DNA of 64,000 bases from positions 620,001 to 684,000 of the forward strand of contig NBAY01000011.1 of assembly GCA_002794775.1 (NCBI GenBank), given 5' to 3'. This document shows positions 19,518-31,414 of the stretch, piece after piece. Below the pieces are notes generated by a model, which saw only the letters and a program-made list of their open reading frames with translations, had not been told where the DNA came from and ran no database searches. The number at the start of each line of letters is the position of its first letter. Within the stretch, counting starts at the first letter, position 1. The DNA comes from Porodaedalea pini. Its lineage: Eukaryota; Basidiomycota; Agaricomycetes; Hymenochaetales; Hymenochaetaceae. The translations under genes were made by a program, and so were the position numbers.

Positions 19518-22276
19518 TCAAAACGGTGGTTGTCCTCCGGAGCCTGGAGGGACAGCCATGCCGTTCTGCCGCTGATGTTGTTGCATGGCAGCCAGAGCCT
19601 GAGCAAGATTCAAGTTGGCGTTCATCCCACTCGGCATACCTGCCTGGACGTTCTGCACACCCTGGCCCACACCTCCGCCCTGCAGGCTGCCGGGCCATCC
19701 ACCTCCCGGTAGATTTCCCAACAAATTAGTATTCGCGGGATTGCCGTTAACCCCATTGGCGCCCGCCGCGGCCACAGCTTGTTGTGCCTGAGCTTGTAAC
19801 ATCTGTTGTTGGCGTATGCGGGCCATGAACTGCATCCTTGCCTCCGGATTCATGTTCTGGAGCATCATCAGCATCTGTGCCTGATTCACGTTCCCTCCAG
19901 GTTGCGGAGCTGGGTTCGGGCGTATGGCCGGCGGGGCTTGTGGATTTACTCGGGGGAGTTCTGGAATCCCTGTCTCTGGAAAGACCGCAGCGGCCATTTG
20001 GCTTCCGTCTCCTCCCACAGGGAATAAGAGAAGCATAGGCTTGGCAACGTTGCTAGGAGGAGGGGCCCATCGGCTTACGGCGTACTGTGTAGCGTGGCAT
20101 CAGGAAACGCAACGAATTACAGACGACCAGATAATGAAAAGTACCGACCACGTTCCTCTCAATAAGAAGTGTTGACAGGCTTTTGAAGCGAAACAAATTT
20201 TCTTGTGGATCAACTGGGCGCGCCAATGGCCTTATCTGGCAAACGACGGGTTTCTGAAGAGCTAGCCACTCCCTCAATGCTGGCAGAGGAACAGCTTGAT
20301 CCCTAAGCAACTCGACTTCCAATGTTGAAGGCCAAAGTTCGGGTCGACTAATCTCGTTCCATGAGTATGTCTCTATCGCAAATTCGCCTTTACTCACATA
20401 TTCGCGCTACTTATCACTCGAACTTGTGTCTCCATCGAATTCATTGGCTGCGGGCCTAGCCATGATAACGTACCGATCCAGTTTTGATTTTCGTTCGACC
20501 CGGGCGGTTGATTATGAGATAAATTGGTAGCATGCTGCACTGGTTGATTTATTAAACCTTGTTGTTGCTGCGGTTGATGCTGCTGTACTGGAGCTGATGA
20601 CATGGACACCTGTCCTTGAATCCCTTCCTTCATTTGCAACTTCTGCATTTGCGCTGCAACACTCGGGGAGAACTGCGGAAGAATGTTTGCAGGAGGCCGC
20701 CCGTCTGGAGCAGAGGAAGCGCCTGCTTTGAGCTGCTGCGTCTGGCGCTGCGCTTGCGCGAGTTGTTGGATCGTCTGGCTGGGTTTTGCCTGTGGGGGTT
20801 GTGAAGGCATATTATTCGAAGGACCAGGACCAGTAGGTTGATTTAGCCCGGAAGGGCCAGCGGTATTCTCTCGCTTCGACTCCACTGACTTCGTGGAATC
20901 TACCGAAGCAGAGGCCGCAGCAACGTTCTTCATCTGAGAAGCTAGTATGAACTGCTTTAGTTTGTAGTACATTTGCATTTTTGGCTGTATTGTCCGTTTC
21001 AGATTTTCCATATCCTGCAGACGGCCCTGCTGGCGGAGTAGCTCGATCTGTGCCTGGCTCTGTTTAAGTTGCGGGTCCAACTCCCGAATTTTTGTCAGAG
21101 CTTGCTGCAATTGAGCGAAGCCATTGTTACGGACAAGTGGCGGTGGCGCCGAGCTTGGCTGTGCCACATTGGATGGTGCTCCGAGTTCGGCGGGCTTGGG
21201 TGGTGGTGCTGCCTGAGGAGTCGACGCGGCCGGGACTTGCTTAGGTGTAGAGACACGAGCTCGTTTTGTATCGGCAGCCTTGTCAGATTCGCTGCTCTCA
21301 TTCGCACGTTTTGCTTAATTTCGATCAGTGAGCTGATAATAGAAGATATGCCTGAGCTATGAATCACGTACTTGTGAGTGGCGCCCAGCTCGCCTGCGAA
21401 GAGAGCAGCAAGGTATGGGCCGCATTCGGTATTGTGAACCAGACTTTATGTGCTTCGGGGGTCACCTATTCTGGGGTTGAGAAATCGAACTATTGAGACG
21501 AACAAGCGACGTGCATTACCGAGGAATGCAATTCAGCGAAATTCTTGTTGGGTTTGAGCAGGATCATGCTCAAGTTTATGTTCCTCTGAAAGAGTTCATT
21601 CGTGTGAGACGTGTAAGCAACTAAAACACATACCTTCCGTAGTTCGTCGGGCAAGGTCTTCCAGCTCAGCGTATCTAAATTAGACGTTTGATTCCACAAC
21701 GGATGCCGGGAGTCGTCCGGAGGACAGGCTGAGACATGAATGATATGGCACAACGGAGCAACTTGGCCATCCTGAGGAGGCTTGTCTTGAGCAGCCTCCT
21801 TCGATGAGCGATGCGAACTCAGAAAAAGGTCGAACATCTTAAGCTCCCGGTCAGCTCGGCGAACTCAAATAAGGACGAAGGACAAGGGACATCATACCTC
21901 CAAAGCCGCTGCATATCCTTCCAATGCAGCCATGCCCATCTTCCCTCCTGAACCCGTTCGGCCGATCCCAAGCTTCGGGACATCCTCTTTCAACTCCTTG
22001 GATACAAATGATGGATTGTTGAAGTAACGCTTCGCGAGGATGGGTGTTGGCCGGTAGTCAGCCGTCGCATAAGTGACAATGCCGATGTTGAACTTGGATG
22101 TGTGCATGAGTAAAACTAGCAAATGCTGCAAAAGAAATGCAACTGACTGAGTCGCCGGATCTACCTTCGAGTAGACGGGTGAGTAGATTTGAGATATAGT
22201 AAGTGATGATGATGGACCATTGGCTTGCTAGGGAAATGGAGGAGTCAACAATGATGTTTACAGCGACGTCGCTCAT
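19518..22276 (-). CDS. MED25: Mediator complex subunit 25
   Basis: MED25 links activators to RNA polymerase II Mediator. The start ATG is complementary to 22274-22276, with about eight exons. The N-terminal von Willebrand A domain begins MSDVAVNIIVDSSISLASQW (the DSS metal-site motif) and continues FNIGIVTYATADYRP, HVSACPPD and NINLSMILL. A Gln/Pro/Ser-rich linker follows (FAQLQQALTKIRELDPQLKQ, then Gln runs). An ACID-like activator-binding domain comes next: NQNWIGTLSW, then RPELWPSTLEVELLRDQ, then YAVSRWAPPPSN and MLLLFPVGGDGSQMAAAVFP. The tail is rich in Gly, Asn and Gln. A 50-base intron (starting gtgagtaaagg, ending gattag) is needed before RPELWPS; without it a stop interrupts. The stop is at 19518-19520. 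Confidence 0.88.
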
Positions 22277-22466
22277 CGCAAATGCCGACAGAATTAAGAA
22301 ATAATCTCGCCAACGACTTGAATGACAAGCTTAAGGATCGACGCTTTCGTTGCTCGTGACTCGCCGCAAGCACGTGCATTCAGTCGCGTAAATAGGTACA
22401 AATAGCACGTCTTTTACTTGCAACTCGAAGAATAATTGTTTTACATATACGTTCCACTCACATGTT

Positions 22467-23809
22467 TCACTTCTGAAGCTTCGACTCCTTCTTCAGGCTC
22501 TCGACCTCCTCTACAGAAGGCAGCACGAAATCGTACCTCCAGACCCACACTCTGCCAGTGCTACTCTTCACCTCATCCGGCTTGAAGCCCATCTTCTCCC
22601 ATTTCTCTGGATCCTTCTCTTCGACTACTTTCGTAACAAGTGACTTCTTCGTTGCGAATACTGGATCAGTACCAAGGAATGGGGAATGTGAAGGATACAG
22701 CGCAGTTGTCAAGCTGAAAGACAAAGTTAATCGCAGTCGGTTTGGGCGAGTTGCAATCAATGCAGAAACTGTTATCCTGACTTACTCATCGTATCCCGGA
22801 GCAGTGATTGTGAAATGGATGTGAGAAGACCGGTGTGGGTGCCGACCTAGAACACGCAGGACGTCTCCGATCGGTCCATCGCTTGGCTAGTTCAAAAGGT
22901 CATATTTATCCTTCTAGAAGACTTTCTGCTTACTATAGGATATGCCGTGGGGAGAATGCCGCGATAATTGAAGTTACCGTTGGACTCAGCGACAATGCGT
23001 GCGCGATCGTTTGCCTCGGGTCGATCAGGATATTGAACGTCGTATATTCCGTCTCCATCCGCTTGCCACTGCATAGACGTGCCATCAGAAGTCCAGCCGA
23101 AAGCAAATGATTGGAAGACTGTACGCACGACCTCGGCCTTGACGCCTTCAACTCCTTTTCCCTTTGTGTCCTTTACTGTCGCGCTGAAGTACAAAGGCTC
23201 GCCCACGGTACCTTCTTTGGCAAGGGACGAACCCGATGGAATTTCCGGGGCATCATTCGTGAAGAACGGGCCTGGCTCGCAGCTCTCTGTGCAACCCTTG
23301 AATCACTCAGATGAGAACCATGAAGTGCAATGCTCAGGTTTATGGACTTCGATGCATACCGGAGGCTTGGGATGGTTGATCTCATCGATCAATGCACTCA
23401 GCCCCATGCAGTCGCTGAACAGGACAAACTCATTCTTAAACTCCGTGCTCTCCTTACCAGCGCGCGTGAGATACTCGACCGCCTTTGTCCACTCCGCGTG
23501 GGTGGGTCGTGTTTCGCGCGCAAAGGCATGTACGTGATTGACGAGTGAAGTAAACAATTCAAGTGTACGCTTGTCCGGACAAAGCTGAGCGTGCATTCCA
23601 TTGACATGGTCAGTAATGGTATAGTCTGTTCCCTCCTGCGTTTATTCAATATTTTTCGACACTCGTTAGGGTTGACCTTAAATGCGGACAGCGATACATA
23701 CTCGGAAATCCTTCTCGAGGGGTAGATCCTTGGGAACCTCGTGCTCAAGCTGTGCGCGTATAGCTTTCCCGACGCGCAGCGGATCCTTCATCTTCTCCAC
23801 GGACGACAT
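22467..23809 (-). CDS. Intradiol ring-cleavage dioxygenase (catechol or hydroxyquinol type)
   Basis: A non-haem Fe(III) enzyme that opens catechol-type rings between the two hydroxyls, used in aromatic and lignin-breakdown pathways. Five exons are seen. The N-terminal helical dimer domain includes GTDYTITDHVNGMHAQ and TRPTHAEWTKAVEYL. After an intron of 64 bases comes KPPGCTESCEPGPFFTNDAP, typical for the start of the catalytic domain. Likely iron ligands are the Tyr of NFNYRGILPTAYPI, the second Tyr of that block, and the two His of HPHRSSHIHF. The order of N-domain, GPFF motif, YRG...YPI and HIH is complete. No signal peptide is present, so it acts inside the cell. The stop is at 22467-22469 and the start ATG is complementary to 23807-23809. 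Catechol and hydroxyquinol types cannot be told apart by eye. Confidence 0.92.
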
Positions 23810-24431
23810 GCTGGCGGTTACTTTGGACGGGGCACGTAGTGCAGGTAGGGTAGTGTGAGAAAGAACATTCAGCAAGCCTTGACTTTATAAAGTACAAGTG
23901 AGCGGAAGTTCGCAGTTGATAATGGTCAAGTGACATCATCCCGAGAACGGACAGTCTGCATAGTCAGCCAATATACAGGCCGAAAGTTTCGTGCCAGTAC
24001 TAGTAGTCATGCGATATTGCCTCCGTTTCATTATCCATGACATACAAATATACTTTGCGATGTTCGAAATCCTTAACCTAGTAATGTTGCCAGCGTCGAA
24101 CTTCGTCCTTTTAGATCACTTTTTTTGGTAAATGTAATCAGCCATTGCAAGAGACGGATCAATAGTTTATCATTTAGACCCCACCCCAACCTTAACATCT
24201 TCAACTCTTGATAACGCCCTTTCAGCATGGTCTGCGTCCTTAGACCGCTGCGACATAGCTATGTGCCATTAAAGGTGTTGCTTTGGGCCGCATATAGCCG
24301 CATAGGAGGCCAAATTCCAGTCGCGCCGGACCTTCTAGTTCTACTTTATAACCTGAGAACCAGATCCTGTCAACAGAACCTGCTTTACACCACGATCCAT
24401 AATATAATCGCTAGTCTGAGGACCTCGAGAC
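23810..24431. other. divergent promoter region
   Basis: About 620 bases between the divergent dioxygenase and beta-lactamase-fold genes. A plus-strand open frame from 24227 shows no family features. No RNA gene is seen. Confidence 0.5.
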
Positions 24432-25992
24432 ATGCCGAATGCCAGTGAATCCCTTCTACGAGCCGATAGCCTAAAAATCACATTTCTCGTCGACAACAGC
24501 GTAGAGTGGTAGGTATACACCAATACAGACTCGGACATCAGCTAACACCATTTCTTTTATTGCTATTCGCGATTCGTCACCATAGAACGATTCCTCTCGT
24601 ACCTATTTTACTTACTGACATATGTGTATATTCACAGGTTCACGAAGCTACCTCCCGGATTTTCTTCAGAACTTCACCAACATCTAACGAAGCATTCTCC
24701 TCCCATCGACGATCTCACAGGCGTCCCCTTCGTCGATTTGGATAACTACTGCTGCGGTACGGCCTACTCTTTTTTCATGACCGCTAACTGAGTACAGATA
24801 AACTTCAGGTGCACATGGCTTTTCAGCTCTAATTGTAATTGATTTTCGCAAAGCTCCGAGAGCATAAATACCGACTGTTGTGACACTCGCATTTAGGAAA
24901 CTCGAATTGAAGGATCAGAGCCGCATACAGTCCTTTTCGATACTGGTCCGGACTCTAAATCACTCATCCGGAATGTAGAGTCCATGCAGGTACCCGTGAA
25001 CACGATTGAGCGGGTGATTCTCTCCCATTGGCACGGCGACCATAGTGGGGGCCTCCTTTCCCTGTTGCATTATCGCAATGAAAAGGGAAAGGACTCCAAG
25101 GGCGCTGGAGCAATGCCGGTCGTGGTAGACCTACACCCAGACAGGCCGATCGCTCGGGGGATCGCACCACCGCCAGGTGACAAGGTCATCTGCAGACTCC
25201 CAGAAGACCCATCCTTCGATGAAATCAAGGCGCTGGGTGCTGTAGTCGAACTGCATTCAAAACCACACGTCGTCGCGGGCAACACGGTGTACGTCAGTGG
25301 CGAAATACCACGTATTACTCGTTACGAACAAGGCCTCATTGGAGGTATGCGGTGGATTCGGGACAAATCTGGTTTGGGCGCTTGGACTGCAGAGCCTGCA
25401 AGTACATTTAGAGATTCATCTCTAGATAAAGGGAAATTGATTCTTTCTGTATTTTCTTTTCATTTTAGCACATCATGGACGAGCGGTATGCAGCCATTGA
25501 CGTTCTTGGGAAAGGTCTGGTCATATTTAGCGCGTACGACTCATTGAACGATCAGTCAAGAAAGGCGACTGACTAGCGTCATTACTTCGCAGATGCTCGC
25601 ACGCCGGCATAGTGAACGTCGTCACCGATGCCGTCAAGACCTTCAAAAGGCCAGTCTATATGGTAAGGCCAATTCTATTCTCCTTGTTCTCGCTTTTGCT
25701 TGATACAACGATGTGTGTATGTTTGTAGGTGATTGGCGGCCTCCACCTCGGGGGCCCTGAGCTCGCGGGCCGCATAGCCCCTACAGTACATTTTCTCTCT
25801 GAGCGTCTTCGCCCATCCCCGACGTACGTGCTCCCCATGCACTGCTCCGGTTTTGCTGTCAAAGTCGCACTCGAGGCCGCACTTGGTGAGGGGTGTGTGC
25901 CGAGTGGTGTAGGAATCGGGGCGCATATTAAAGGTGACGCTGAAGCAGATAAGAGACTCTTTGCTCCGGTTATATCTGAAGATGGGGATTAA
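24432..25992 (+). CDS. Metallo-beta-lactamase-fold hydrolase
   Basis: Seven exons (24432-24508, 24638-24756, 24809-24834, 24897-25397, 25469-25533, 25593-25662, 25729-25992) give about 373 residues. The order matches the MBL subgroup related to archaeal dihydropterin-ribofuranosyl-aminobenzene phosphate synthase: LKITFLVDNSVEW at the start, GAHGFSALI, TVLFDTGPDS, the zinc motif SHWHGDHSGG (HxHxDH), PHIMDERYAAIDV, FSACSHAGIVNVV and VIGGLHLGG, with a late His in LPMHCSG. The metal ligands are therefore all present. Intron 4 begins GC (gcaagt) rather than GT; only this donor keeps the frame. The substrate in fungi is unknown. No signal peptide. Confidence 0.88.
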
Positions 25993-26216
25993 CTCTTGGA
26001 ATTGAGACTGTGTTTGTTGTATTTTGTATCAAAAATGAGAAAATGTACACATACAAGTCTTCGAATGTAATTTAACGATTATAGCATGCATGCGAGGTAA
26101 GCTCTAAAGAAACGATGAACATCAGCAGCTAGGACAGCGAAGTCATCGGGCGGAGAAAGTACAGCGTAAGATCCATGTAAATCAGTCTCTGAAGATAAGA
26201 AAAAAGCAAATGACTA

Positions 26217-28812
26217 TCATAATGCCCGCTTCCGGTAGTAAGATGAACGAGGAGCTGCAGGATCTGATATATCTGGCTCTTTCCCTTTTGCAGCTGGCTC
26301 AGAAGCCGAAGTGTTAGGAGCTGCGGAGCTCCTAGGAGCAGTCGCTGGAGATTGGTCCCTCCTGCGCTTGAGGGGCTGGGAAGGACGGGAGATAAGGCCG
26401 CTCGCCGCAGGGAGGCATTCTTCTGACGCGGCAGGCGAAGCAAGCTGAGTTAAGTTAATAGGAGACTGTGGAAGCCCAGGGCGCGATGATGATCCCGCCG
26501 CAGGATGATTTGTCGAAGGTAGAGTCTGATAATTGAGCTTGTTATTCAAGATTTCGAAAGCTTTACAGATTGGCAGCTATTGCTTACTGATTCGACCATC
26601 ACTCGGAGAAAACGATCCGCAGGGACAGAGAGGTTCGCGGGCGCAAAGTTATCGATGTTTTCCGTCGAGATGCGCAGAAAGTACTGTCTAAATCTGCCGC
26701 GGAAGACGTATACTTTTGCCGGGCCTTCAGAAAAGAGTAATTAGCTCAAGACATACTCGCAAATGGAGGTCTACGCACCATCGATCCTTGATGGTCCGCT
26801 CTGTAGCGCGTTGCATAATTCGATGGCGTCGAGCCAGAACGCACCGTTTCCGTCTGGTCGGAGTGGTAAAATTAACTCAACGAACGATGGTTCTAGGTAA
26901 TCCATTCTGTTGTCCTCGATGACAACTGATACGAGGTGGTTGGCAGACGTCGCGGCCGTTCGCTCATCTAACAAGGCCGCGGATCGATAGTGCATCGCGC
27001 CCTCACACCTCGCTGAGCTCGGCGTTCTTGCTCTTCCACTCGCTAGACTTTGAGACGATCCCTCTCCTATTGACTCGAGTGAAGAGTTAGAAGATAGACC
27101 CAGGTTAGGCGGCCCGCTGCCCTGAGAGGAATCTGAAGGAAAGCGGGGACCGTCAAGTGCACCATCCTGCGTGGAGGATTGGTATTCATCGGCATATGTC
27201 GACACGTCTGTGTCCATGTCAAAAGAATAAGTTGTGTCTAAGCCTTCGTACACGTTTTCGAATGTTGGGCGGTCGGCATCTCCATGAGCGGTAACAGTTG
27301 GACCTACGTTGCTCCTGGAAGCAGCAGCATCTTGAGTGAAATGAGCTGAGGACGTCCGTTTAGTGCGCTCTCGGCTTTCCTTGTACTCAAAATAAGGTAA
27401 AGGCGTAACTTCCGAAGAAATGGGTGCAGTGGCTGAGAACAGAGGTTTGCCTGGAAGAGTCGAAAAAGGCCGCTCAGGCTCAGAAGCGGGATTATATGGT
27501 GAGGAATACGTCTGCATCCTCCAGCTTCCTCGTTTACGCTCATCATCTTTCCGCATCCTCCTTTTCTTAGACGTATGGGTGTCGGTCTGCGATGCATTGG
27601 TACTCTCGGTAGCAATGCCAGTGTTGTCTTCAGAAGTCTGTCCAGTTGCGGGGTTCGAGTTACTGACCCTTCGATGTGCGGGAGGCAATGTCACACCTCT
27701 AGTCTCATCGGTATGCGTGACATCCGGCAACGAAGGAATTTGAGAATTCACGCCGGTGGAACCAGTGTATGCAAGTGGAGCTGAGGCGAAGAGGAAATTA
27801 TGAATTGAATACGGCAAGTCCTGCGCTGATAGACTTGAGTCCGATCCGGAAACTGAATCCGACGTAGAAAATCCGACATTGCTTGTAATTTGACTGCTCT
27901 CGGTAGTATTTTCGATCGAGAGGAGCTGTGGCTGTTGCGTGGCAGCGAAAGGCTGATCTGTTGAGACACCCTCCTGAGTGCTAGGTAGGGCATTGAAACG
28001 TGTATTATTCGATGGAACGTCACTGGCCGAGTGACCCTGGTGTTCTGAGTTCTGATTCTCTGGAGAAGATGTACTAGCGGGGGTGACCGATGCCGCTTGA
28101 GGCGTCGTGCTTTGTGCAGATACGGTCGAGTTGTTGCCATTCTCCACTGCAGAAGTTGGCGTAGATAATTCGACTGCTGACGGGAAAGCTAAAGACAGAT
28201 CAATAGAACCAGCGGGACCACCAGGAGAGAATTTGTTTGGCGAGCTGGGGCTTGCTGCAAAAGCCGCCAAAAACCCATCGCCGTGGTACACCTTCGAAGG
28301 CAGGGTCAAGGATGTGGCGGGATATATACCCGAAGCTGAAAATGGTGCTGATTGTGTACCGTTTGCATTGGCCTGTTTCGAAGTGAATAGCGAGAATGCG
28401 GAATTTGCTCCGAAGCCAAAGCCATTCTGGGCTTGATCACGTCCCCATTGGAAGCCAGCCGACGCATGTACGGCAGTTGTACCTTCCTCGAGTGCTCGAG
28501 GAGTCGATGAGCTTTCCTCGTCATCATCAGAAGAATTTGACTGCGACCGTCTATGGCCAAGACCAGGACGCTAGAATAGAAAAATTGAGACTCAATCCCA
28601 TCATGCGTATGCAGTCTTGAGGAACGTACCTCAAACGCGGCAGAATCGAAACTGCTGGACCTCCTGCAAGAAGAGCCACGTTACATTCTGTTGTATTTCT
28701 AACGGGGAGACATTGCTCACGAGCGTGACTGCCTCCCTTCTCCAATGTTCCCAGCCCTCCCTCTAGTAGGCATCGGTACCGGTGCCATGCCTGGCCTTGC
28801 GCTTGGTAGCAT
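26217..28812 (-). CDS. Uncharacterised Ser/Thr-rich protein
   Basis: About six exons, with the start ATG complementary to 28810-28812 and the stop at 26217-26219. It begins MLPSARPGMAPVPMPTRGRA, then Arg/Ser-rich exons. A long Ser/Thr/Pro/Gln-rich exon follows (about 500 residues, probably disordered). A likely folded region spans the last intron joins: PSFVELILPLRPDGNGAFWL, DAIELCNALQSGPSRID, then KVYVFRGRFRQYFLRIS and FAPANLSVPADRFLRVMVES. The C terminus is basic and Ser/Pro-rich with KRRRDQSP, a possible nuclear signal. I do not recognise the family. The folded block is the part most likely to be conserved. Confidence 0.7.
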
Positions 28813-29796
28813 AGTGCGAGGAACAAAGCGAAACGGTGAGCGCCGTGGCTGTCAAAGGAGGCTCAGCAGCAGATAGTCAAGGATAGGTTGAAGCAACGAG
28901 GAGAATCGCATTTGCGGGAAGTTGTACAAGGGAAGCGTCGCGCTTGACGCGTCTCGGCAACTGCCGACTATTAATATTGTTCGCCTTTTTTTACACACTC
29001 CCTTTATGCACCCGTATTAATATTCTCTCCCAAGTACCTTCGAACTCGTTCCATCCTAATATCAGATATGTCCATGACTCTGCTCAGCGAGACACCGAAA
29101 CTGGGGCAGACATACAGGAAGGGTGAATTGGGGAAGTTACTATTTGAAGCTGCACCCCCATCTGGGGCGTCATGCTGCACGTCAGGTTGAACAACGACTG
29201 CTGCTCGAGCAGTCTTTATATATACCAGTACATCTGCGTCAGTGCTCATAGGGAAAATTGGATGAATAGATCCCTTGTTACCATGGTTGTAATGTTGTCT
29301 GTGCAAACCAGTTTAAAAGGCAAGGAAACTATGAAACTCTCAGATGGAACAGTACTTATACATGCGTTTTATTACAGATGCATGGATGCTTCTAGCCTGC
29401 AGCAGGTTAGTCCTCACCTTTGCCGGCATTTATGTGTAGTTGAGCCCGAGGAGTGTGTTGACATATCCATTGACAAGAACTAAATTTCCAAGGAATACGG
29501 AAGTTGAATTGAAGCCGTTCCGTCTATCTTCATGCATCGTGCAGGGTTCTGTACTGACACTCACACGCAGGAAACCCCGGATTTTCCTGCCGTGTCAGTA
29601 CCTTGTATAAGACAACCACCCGCAGATCCGTCGATCCTCACGGTCTGACGCGTCGACGCGTTCTAATCACGTGTACATACACGCAGACAGACCTGCCACT
29701 CCGTTTTCTCGTGAGCTTCTATCTACACCACATCCCAGTACCTATATACTATCTCCATTTAATATTCCTTGCCGCTCTTTCCCGCCTATAGGAGCA
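28813..29796. other. large divergent intergenic region
   Basis: About 980 bases between divergent genes. Several open frames of 60-100 residues occur on both strands, but none has conserved features or plausible splicing. I see no RNA gene or repeat. Confidence 0.5.
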
Positions 29797-30303
29797 ATGC
29801 CTCAGGTGATGCACAGATTCCGCTGGCCGGCTGACCCGCGAAACCTTAACACGAACAAACCGCTGCCCGCCCTCAACAATGGCGCCGATGGCCGTCGTAG
29901 TGGCCAACCTCCTCAGAGAACTGGAAGGTCTGTAGGATCACCAAAAGCGGGTCTGAGACGCTCGCCGATCCCGACTATCGCGGTGGACAAGACTGAGCTG
30001 CACGCCTCGCAGCGTGCCTCTCGATTCGTCGTGCCCGCCTCCACGGCCCAATTCCACCCCTTTGTCGGTGCACGCGCACGCCGTCGGATGCCCACGCAGC
30101 ACGTCATCGCCGTGATGGACTTTTTGGAACAGCAGGAATGCGAGATGCGTGCAGAGGTGCAGCGTGTGGCTGCCCAGATCCGCGACCTGCGTCGCTGCGT
30201 ACGTGCGGTCAAGCGCGAGCGCAGGAAGGAGACGGAAGTGGAAGGTTCAGGATCGGATGCGGATACGGAGGAAATAAGCGTCGTGGTGATTGCAGCGGAT
30301 TGA
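29797..30303 (+). CDS. Hypothetical small basic protein
   Basis: A single open frame of 168 residues. The first half is basic and rich in Pro, Arg and Ser. Residues ~100-150 form an Arg/Glu-rich helix (MDFLEQQECEMRAEVQRVAA, RDLRRCVRAVKRERRKE), possibly a coiled coil. The end is acidic then hydrophobic (SDADTEEISVVVIAAD). I do not recognise a family. The codons and the clean helix favour a real gene, but a chance frame cannot be excluded. Confidence 0.5.
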   Translation: MPQVMHRFRWPADPRNLNTNKPLPALNNGADGRRSGQPPQRTGRSVGSPKAGLRRSPIPTIAVDKTELHASQRASRFVVPASTAQFHPFVGARARRRMPTQHVIAVMDFLEQQECEMRAEVQRVAAQIRDLRRCVRAVKRERRKETEVEGSGSDADTEEISVVVIAAD

Positions 30304-30627
30304 GAACGTGCACACCATGAACTGAACGGATATGGAACCTTATGATTATTAGTATTATGCGCGGACGACGCAACCACACACATCTCGATTCTATGCATAG
30401 TTTGGTACCTCTAGGAGAACATGCTGTATCCATATTTTTGTATTCTAGTAGACAGACACACAACGCATTACTATCCCTGCCTCGCAGCTTGTGCACCAAC
30501 AACGCGCGCCGACGATGCTCCGAAACATCCCGGTTGAGTCACGCGTTTTGTACTTATATGCAGCCAGTGCGCTTCAGGTAGCTCCAGCAACTTCAATCAC
30601 TGACAGCATCCATCATCAACCCTCACA
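30304..30627. other. intergenic gap before RPEL gene
   Basis: About 320 bases with a 3' end and the next promoter. Nothing else is recognised. Confidence 0.45.
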
Positions 30628-31175
30628 ATGTGTACGCTCTCACTTGACCATCGCGCTTGTCGACCTTTCTTATAGACTGCTTATCTTGTTCTAGCCGACG
30701 ACAGCACTGTAAAGACTGGCAGTCCAGCAGCCCCACGTCCGCATAGGAGACACTCGTCGTTCGACGAACAGACGATGCGTAACCTGGACAAGCAGCTTGC
30801 CCAACGACCCGAGAAGAACGAACTCGTCGAGCGCAACATCTTGAAAGGTCTCTAGCTGCATTGTGTGTATGACGATCATAGAGATCTGACTTCTCTTTCG
30901 AACGTTGCAGACGACCGTGTCGCGCCGGCTCTGCAGGCCGCACGCGAGCAACTCGAGAAATCTCAACTGCAGGTCAGAGAGTTTACACTGATACATGCAA
31001 TAACAGCTGACTGGTGAGCAGGACAAATTGGGTCAAGCCCTGCTACATAGGCCGAAGCCAGAAGAGCTGATCAAGGAGGGTATACTGCAACGTGCGTTCG
31101 GTGATTTTCGTGATTTCATACATTTCGTACTGACGTCGTGATCTTCTAGCCGACGAAGTTCCCACATCTGCATGA
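30628..31175 (+). CDS. RPEL-repeat protein
   Basis: A small protein of about 115 residues from five exons. The first coding exon is only ATG plus one base (30628-30631), joined to a Ser/Pro start (DDSTVKTGSPAAPRPHRRHS). It holds two RPEL motifs: LDKQLAQRPEKNELVERNIL and DKLGQALLHRPKPEELIKEG, followed by IL. RPEL motifs bind G-actin in animal MRTF and Phactr proteins. Between the motifs is a charged helix (APALQAAREQLEKSQLQ). The end is PDEVPTSA and stop at 31173-31175. Two motifs and almost nothing else suggest a minimal actin-monomer or nuclear-import adaptor, but function in fungi is not known to me. Confidence 0.82.
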
Positions 31176-31414
31176 TCTCAGAACAACGGCCTCGAGATCG
31201 CAATGAGGAGATAGGATGTATTTGTAGCAAGAAACGCGACGGGTTTGTATGTGATTCTAAAACATATTAGTGTCATGTATAGTGTGAATACGCAAGAGTT
31301 TGGGACTAGTACTTACAGGAATTATATATGGTGTTGTGACCGTATCGACCGAGCCTCGATTGTAAGATGTCTAATGTTCTTCCCAAAACCCACAATAAAT
31401 AGGGAGTAATAACC

